This document shows positions 58,461 to 64,000 of a stretch of DNA of 64,000 nt, piece after piece. This DNA is from Desmodus rotundus. Lineage: Eukaryota > Chordata > Mammalia > Chiroptera > Phyllostomidae. The notes under the pieces were generated by a model. It did not search any database, was not told where the DNA came from, and saw only the letters and a program-made list of their open reading frames with translations. Numbering within the stretch: position 1 is the first letter of the stretch; each line of letters opens with the position of its first letter. The stretch covers positions 17,831,680-17,895,679 of the forward strand of contig NC_071391.1 of assembly GCF_022682495.2 (NCBI RefSeq). The letters are read 5' to 3'. A program made the translations under genes and the position numbers.

Positions 58461-58978
58461 CCACTACTGTGATATCAACAATAAATAAGCTAAAATTAAT
58501 AAAAGTGGAAAGAGAATAAGAATATTATGCAAAAGGAAAAAAGAGTATGAGGTGACTAATGGAAAGAACAATGATTTTTGAGACGGTAGGGAGGAGAAAT
58601 AATAAAAGTAGGGAATAAAAATAAGGTAAAGAAAAGGAGAAAATAAAATTTACAAACTAAATGAAATAGGGAAGGAAAAGGGCAAATTGGAGTAAGAAAA
58701 GGGAAGAGCAGATATGAGGTATGAAAAAAATAGTGAAAAAGTTGGAACAAAAGTAAAGAATAACAACCACTGAAGCATTATCCATGACAAATGAGCAAAG
58801 ATTAGTAAAGGTGGAAAGAGAAAAAGAATATTATAAGAAAGAAAAAAGAAAGAAAAGAAAAAAAAAGCAGATTGTGAGATGTCCAAAGGAAAGAAAAATT
58901 ATTTTGAGGGAATAGAAGGAGGAAAAATAATAAGTGTAATGGTTAGAAACCAGGCAAGAGAGGAGAAAATAAAATTTA
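58461..58978 (-). repeat. Tandem repeat of about 306 bp in the L1 5' UTR
   Basis: Two copies: one from 58461 ('ccactactgtgatatcaaca...agtggaaagagaataagaatatta') and a second, partial one from 58767 ('ccactgaagcattatccatga...ggtggaaagagaaaaagaatatta'). Shared order: GTGGAAAGAGA, AAAGAATATTAT-like, GGAAAGAA, GAGGAGAAAATAAAATTTA. Offset is 306 bases. Repeated units in an L1 5' UTR recall promoter monomers of some mammalian L1s. Confidence 0.7.
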
Positions 58979-58980
58979 AA

Positions 58981-60014
58981 TTGTTTTTCAGTGTTTAAAG
59001 CTCACTTTTCCTTTCCCCTCCCATTATATATATTTGCTATGCTATGCTATGAGCTTCCACATTTTCATAGCATTGTACTTATATTAATGAAATAAAGGTG
59101 CATATGAAATTATTTTTATCCTACTGTAGTTCAGAATAATAATGAGGATTGAAAAGAAGAAATATGTATAGAAATGAAACAAAACAGAGAATAGTGTTAA
59201 GAAAGATGTTTTAAAACAGAATAGAATAAAAAAATATAAACCTCTTCAATGTCTTCTGAGACTTTGCACCTTTTATACAAGAACCCTACTTCTAACTCTC
59301 CATTAAATCCCAATCCAGCTTCACAAAAGCTGTATCAGCATCCACAGCCAACCTCAAGACAGGGGTCAGGAGGTTCTAGGAATTCAGCAATCCCTCTCCT
59401 CTCCAAAAGACACACAGCGATCTCTCTGCAGTGATGTCGGTGTGGATGGGTCTTTTCCTTGAAAGAAAACTGAGACTTACATGAATCAAGTCAAACATTC
59501 ATGCCTCATCAAACAAAGGCACAGTTTATGAAAATGTAAATAGTCATATATTCATTTGGTAAATTAAACCTGACACTTCCAGACCCATGACTTGAAAGCA
59601 CTGTGGTTCGAACTGAAATGAGCAAAACATTTTTTAAAGAAGAGGAAAACAGGAAGAAAAGAGTAAGATGCAAAATAAAACTGGGTCAAGTATAAATTTC
59701 CAAAAGGAAATAGAGAATACACTGGTCCTAATGCATTTGATCAAATAACCCTTTGTTTACTGAGCATTGTGAAGGTTCAGACTTTCCTAGCATATATGGT
59801 AGGAAACTTTGCAAGGCTGTTCTTAAAATAAATGGCTGGAGTTCTAACAAATTTTTCTTTGACTTATTCCCAGCCTTGAGCTCATATTGATAGCATAAGA
59901 TCCTATTCACCCTTGATAACACAAGTGTCTACCTTCATGGTTAGTAATATGAAATTTAACTAAAAATTTCCTATCACTAGGTAATGCATAATTATTTTGT
60001 GCGTATTTATTTCC
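58981..60014. other. Possible remaining L1 5' UTR, then non-coding sequence
   Basis: 58981-59450 could be the distal part of the L1 5' UTR (A-rich, then 'gcaatccctctcctctccaa') or flanking DNA; I cannot decide. 59450-60014 shows nothing recognised. Confidence 0.35.
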
Positions 60015-60140
60015 CCTCCTGCCTCCCTCTATGAGCTCTCTGAGAACAAATACTATTATGCGTTCTTATCTCTATCTGTTTACAAAGCAGAATGCTTAGC
60101 CCATAATTAATATTCGGTGATATTTTGTTGAATTTAATTT
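60015..60140 (+). repeat. L2 LINE 3' tail
   Basis: 'ctatgagctctctgagaaca', 'tcttatctctatctgttta', 'gcttagcccataattaatat' and 'attttgttgaattt' follow the L2 3' end. Confidence 0.65.
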
Positions 60141-61049
60141 TCTAATCTTTATCAGAGCTTCATGTTAGTTTAGAGATCGTATAGTCTCCTTAAAGGAAAG
60201 AAGGAAGAATCTGAAACATACACCTTCAACATAGGTAAAATCAAGTCACCTGGACTGTTTGCTGTTTCTGAACTTTAGAAGCAAATCTGTCTTTCTAATT
60301 GTCCCAAAATAATTAAGATATAAGCACATAAAGTGTTCTTTGCCCTACTCCCTCCTCTTTTTTCATGGGTATTTCATATGATTGTTTTTGAACAGATTTT
60401 TGAACAAATCCTTAAGTTATGGATGTAAAAGATTTTTAGTTTCACCTTCTATTGGTGTTATCAATATTTAATCAGAGGAATCCTTGAATAATATCATCAT
60501 CAAAGTGAAATATTGAAAGGACTTCTGTGCGCATCATTTACAGTTGCCACACTGAAAATACAACAGACTCACTGTTTTTAAAATTAGTAGAGAATATTCA
60601 GACTATAAACATGTGAACTAAAATCTCACTGTAACTGTTCTTCCTTCCTCCCTCCTTCCTGTCCTCTGTCTCTCCTTCTCCTGTTTCTTTCTCTTTCTTT
60701 TATTTGGCCTTCCTTCTTTCCTTCCTTCCTTCCTTCTCTTTTCTCTTTTAAGTTCATATCCATGCTCATTATAAAACCCATGTCTAAATTTCAGGCTTTA
60801 CTCTTTCTTTATTTCATAGATACCTTTCTAATTGATGAGTCCCCACTTGTTATTTTCTTTTAAAAAATTATCTCCACCTAATAGAAATCTTGTGTACAAC
60901 TACACACAGAATAATTTAAAATAGTTCAATGGGATGGTGCAAAGTGGAGAAAGCATCTATGCTCTATGCACTGAGATAAGAGTCTAAATTAAGTGTTATT
61001 TCATTGAGTTACCATACAAATTTGAGAAGTAAACTGAATTACTTCTAAT
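60141..61049. other. Non-coding sequence with CTTC microsatellite
   Basis: 60635-60745 is a CT-rich tract with (CTTC)n units at 60707-60735. No gene seen. Confidence 0.55.
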
Positions 61050-61270
61050 TATTTGTTGAACACTATATGTTGGAGACTCTACTAAGCACTTTACTTGCAT
61101 TAACTTATTTCATCCTCACAGTAACTTTTTGAAGCAGTTTCTTTTATTTTCTTCATTTTACAAATGAAGAAACCAAGGCTCTGAGAAGTTATCTCTTGCC
61201 CAAGGCCACACAGCTGGTAAATGGAAGATCTAAGATTCAAAGCTAGACAACTGAGCAAAAGACAATGCTT
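61050..61270 (-). repeat. MIR SINE, antisense, well preserved
   Basis: 'tgttgaacactatatgttgg', 'ctctactaagcactttactt', 'acaaatgaagaaaccaaggc', 'tgcccaaggccacacagctgg' follow the reverse-complement MIR almost end to end. Confidence 0.85.
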
Positions 61271-61416
61271 GACTACATCTTACCATTTATAGCAGAGGTA
61301 GCATTCAGTCCCAGATTTGTCGCAATTAAAGCCCATATGCCACAAATAGTGTCCCTTTGAACAAACCGTTTAATCCTGGGGCAGCGGGGTGTGGGGTGGA
61401 TCTCAAGAAACTCATG

Positions 61417-61858
61417 AGCAAAGATGGGATTTTTTGCTTGTTTGCTTGTTTCTTTGATTTTTGTTTTATTTTAACTTTATTTGTATTGCTGGCACTATTA
61501 CAGATGTCCCCATTTTCCTCCCCTTTGCCCATCTCCACCCAGCCCCCTATCACCCTCCCCTCTGGCCATCACCACACTGCTGACTGTGTTTATGTGTTAT
61601 CCATATACTATGTTTTTTGGCTAATCCCTGCACCTTCTTTCATCCAGTAGCTCCCCCTCTGACAGCTGTCAGTCTGTTCCATGTATCCATGTAGCTGTAA
61701 AAAAGAAGGAAATCTTACCTTGTGTGACAGCATGAATGGACCTAGAGATCATTATGCTAAGTGAATCAAGCCAATCAAAGAAAGACAAATACCATATGAT
61801 CTCACTTATATGTGGAATCCAGTGAACAAAATAAAATGATGAACAAAATAGCAAAGAT
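61417..61858 (-). mobile_element. Older LINE-1 insertion with internal inversion
   Basis: 61426 to about 61697 is antisense L1 3' UTR ('tttattttaactttatttg', 'acagatgtccccattttcct'). At about 61697 orientation flips, and 61698-61849 reads the ORF2 C-terminus and the start of the 3' UTR in plus sense ('agaaggaaatcttacc', 'agcatgaatggacctagaga', 'caaataccatatgatctcac'). A short repeat AGCAAAGAT flanks it (61417-61425 and 61850-61858). The two segments nearly adjoin in the L1 map, as expected from twin priming. More diverged than the 42.9-43.7 kb copy. Confidence 0.75.
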
Positions 61859-64000
61859 TTTTTTCTGAGAGAAAATCTATGCTGAATACAATCAATAGTG
61901 TGTGTGTGTGTGGGGGGGGGTTATAATTAATCATTTAGGCGTAGAAATACTGTTTTGGAAAACTCTGTTTACCATAGGTATATTTACCTTGGAAATAGCA
62001 TTTGAGTTTGCTGTCAGTAGAATGGAATTGGAGACAAGTTATCTTACCATTCTTTTTATATTTTGAGGAAATATGCTTGGTTTACTGGTTACTTTATTAC
62101 AGTTGTTTCTGGAGTAAGGCTTTCTTCATTTATTCAGTCAGTCAGTCAGTAAAAATGTCAAAGTTCCTGCCCTTGTACAACATCTGTTCTACTGCATATC
62201 AATAGTTGAAAAGGTCTGGAGACTTTATTTTATTGTACCCTTCAAAGGTGATAAAATTTTAATAAACTTGTTGTTTACCTCAGTTTATTGCTGATGTATT
62301 TAAAGTGTGGTTGACTGCTGGCTTTATTTAGGTTTTGGTTGAAGCAGGAGGTGTATGAGAAAGCCCATTCAAATCACCCATAATTCTTTCTCAGCTGATA
62401 CACATATTTTTCTCTGGATACTATTTAAGAAATTTCACTGAAGTCCCTTTCCTTCCACCTTTTCTTTAATTACCCAAGGATATACCATGTTTTCTGCTAT
62501 TTTAATTCTTATCAGTATCATAAGATTCTTTTAATTTTAAGCATAGACATTTATTTATCTCAACCTTGTCTTATTCTCCTCTTCCCACCAGTTTTTGTAG
62601 TAGAGCAACTAAGATGTAGCACAGTGTCTGATATATAGTATTTGCTCAAATAATAAAAAGAAAGAAGGAAATACATTTCAGGTAGCTGTAGTCGCTCCCA
62701 TTGAGCCTACTGACCACTTCTGGGGGGACAATAGGATTGAACTTTCTGATGAAGAGTAAACCGCCCCAGATATTCCAACTGTTGAAATGATTGCTGCAAT
62801 TGTCTTGCTGCTTTCTTTTCTTAGCTCTTCCTCCTGCGAAAGTGCATTGTTGCTGAAAGGAACTTGATTGTCTGCCAGGGAAAGGGAAAGCCTTTTATCT
62901 ATTGCCCATCCTCAGTAGCCTTTGCAGGCTTACTGCAGACTTCATGGTGCATCTTGGATGTGATTCAACTTTCCTGTGGTACTGAGGACTCAGGAGGTGA
63001 GAGGGTAGTTGGGACGCATGCGGGTGCCTGGTCTCTCTCTGTAGTATCAACAGCAGGGTCCCCTGGTTGTGAAGGCTTTGTGTGGTGGGCATCAGTCTAT
63101 GGAAGCAAAATTCTTAGTCTGACTCCCAAGTGAGCTTTGTGAGTCATCATTATTCTTGTCTCATGGTGGTTCTGTTTGTCGCTCATGTATCTGCTCTCAA
63201 TGAAAGAATGGAAAGAGGCAGCTTTCTGGCTTAGACTGATTGACCCTACAATGCAATCGTTAAATGTTTTGAAACTAGGTCTAAATTTGAAGGTGTTAGC
63301 AAATTCACAGGAGGCCATCTTTGTGGGATTTTGAAGTTATTTTCAGTTACAGATTAGAACATGGCAGTGTTTGTAATATCATTTAAGGAGGCGTAATGCT
63401 TCCTTTTGTCATTCTTCCCCTCTGACTGAGATGGGCAACCTTAAGCCGTCTGACAGATTCCTCAGAGCTGACAATCACCACTCCAGCAGATGAGAAGTAG
63501 TAAAATGATGCCACAAATGAGTGCCAATGAAAGTGATAGATCTTTAAAATAAATCGCATACGGCTTCCAAATGAGATGTAATTGGAATGTACTCATCGCA
63601 TTTTGAATTTGGACTCAATAGTAACAGGAAGTTAGTACTAAAACACTGAATAAGAGAATACATAAAATAGGAACCAGAAATAGTGTATATATACATATAT
63701 GGAGGGAAAAAGTCATAAAACATATTCAATGGCTGGCTTTTCCAAATCTGGAAATAGTTAGTATGAAGCATATAAATCATTTATATTTTGAACACCTGAA
63801 TGTGTGTGTGTGTTTTGACCTGTATGCAAGTGTGTATGTGGGTGTGTAAGCTTATCTAGGCCATTTCATCTCCCTATCTTTAAATTTCCAAACACTGGAC
63901 TTAAAAACTATAACCACAATTAGAAAGAAATACTGTAACAAAATTTACATGCAAAAAATGGAAGTAAATTCATATCTTATTCCTTATATTTTGAAGCCAA
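61859..64000. other. Non-coding sequence; one weak plus-strand exon candidate
   Basis: A (TG)n-G9 patch lies at 61900-61920 and a TG-rich patch at 63800-63850. 62580-62650 resembles an L2 tail. A possible plus-strand exon is at 62825-62996 (acceptor TTGCTGCTTTCTTTTCTTAG, donor CAGGAG|GTGAGA, open in phase 0 for 57 codons), but its translation does not look convincingly protein-like and no partner exon was found. Confidence 0.35.

Larger units (their letters stand above)
52812..58980 (-). mobile_element. Nearly full-length but dead LINE-1
   Basis: A single antisense L1 runs from its A/T-rich 3' end (about 52812) through 3' UTR, ORF2 (about 53080-57110), ORF1 (about 57190-58050) and a purine-rich 5' UTR to at least 58980; the 5' end could reach about 59450. 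About 6.2 kb, or 5.9 kb without the nested insert. Many stops and frameshifts. I found no convincing TSD, partly because the 5' boundary is uncertain. All long frames in this interval, on either strand, belong to it or are its shadows. Confidence 0.85.

Noticed and set aside
1..64000. CRISPR arrays, operons, ribosome binding sites, tRNA genes
   Set aside because: The window is vertebrate nuclear DNA. Direct repeats are microsatellites or TSDs, and the only tRNA-like sequence is the Ves SINE head.

Overview
This window is nuclear DNA from a placental mammal, almost certainly a bat of the suborder Yangochiroptera. Three things point there: a tRNA-derived Ves-type SINE at 35728-35949, several copies of one LINE-1 lineage whose pyrimidine-rich 3' UTR (in antisense, TTATTGTTATTCAATTACAG) I associate with bats, and a hAT-type non-autonomous DNA transposon at 25251-25491. 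Old mammal-wide repeats (MIR, L2, MLT/MST-type LTRs, old L1M) fill much of the rest. There are no bacterial or viral operons. The DNA is AT-rich and gene-poor, like a gene desert or large introns.

Layout: 1-10 kb is old non-coding sequence with MIR, L2 and MaLR LTR relics. At 10.5 kb lies a composite retroposon joining an antisense 5S rRNA fragment to an L1-type 3' end. At 11.6-12.4 kb is a young 5'-truncated L1 with a perfect 16-bp target-site duplication (TSD) and an open ORF2 C-terminus. At 14.7-15.3 kb an LTR of endogenous-retrovirus type sits inside a MER5-like element. From 17 to 31 kb there are L2, MIR and L1M relics, the hAT element, and a young L1 tail nested in an old L1. From 34.7 to 36 kb there is a MaLR LTR and the Ves SINE. 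At 42.9-43.7 kb an L1 carries an internal inversion (twin priming), and another does so at 61.4-61.9 kb. From 52.8 to about 59 kb is a nearly complete but dead L1 on the minus strand, itself interrupted by a younger L1 tail.

Genes: no complete gene is visible. The best protein-coding signal is a cluster of candidate exons on the minus strand between 40922 and 39004, with good splice sites, matching phases and a plausible extracellular-type protein sequence. A further candidate exon lies at 49917-49982. I do not recognise the protein. If real, this is the 3' part of a gene running leftward from beyond the window's right half. Everything else in the long-ORF class is either L1 or chance.

Mobile elements explain most of the recognisable structure. 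The same L1 machinery accounts for the L1 tails, the Ves SINE and probably the 5S-L1 composite, as shown by A-tails, TSDs and insertion sites resembling the L1 endonuclease preference.
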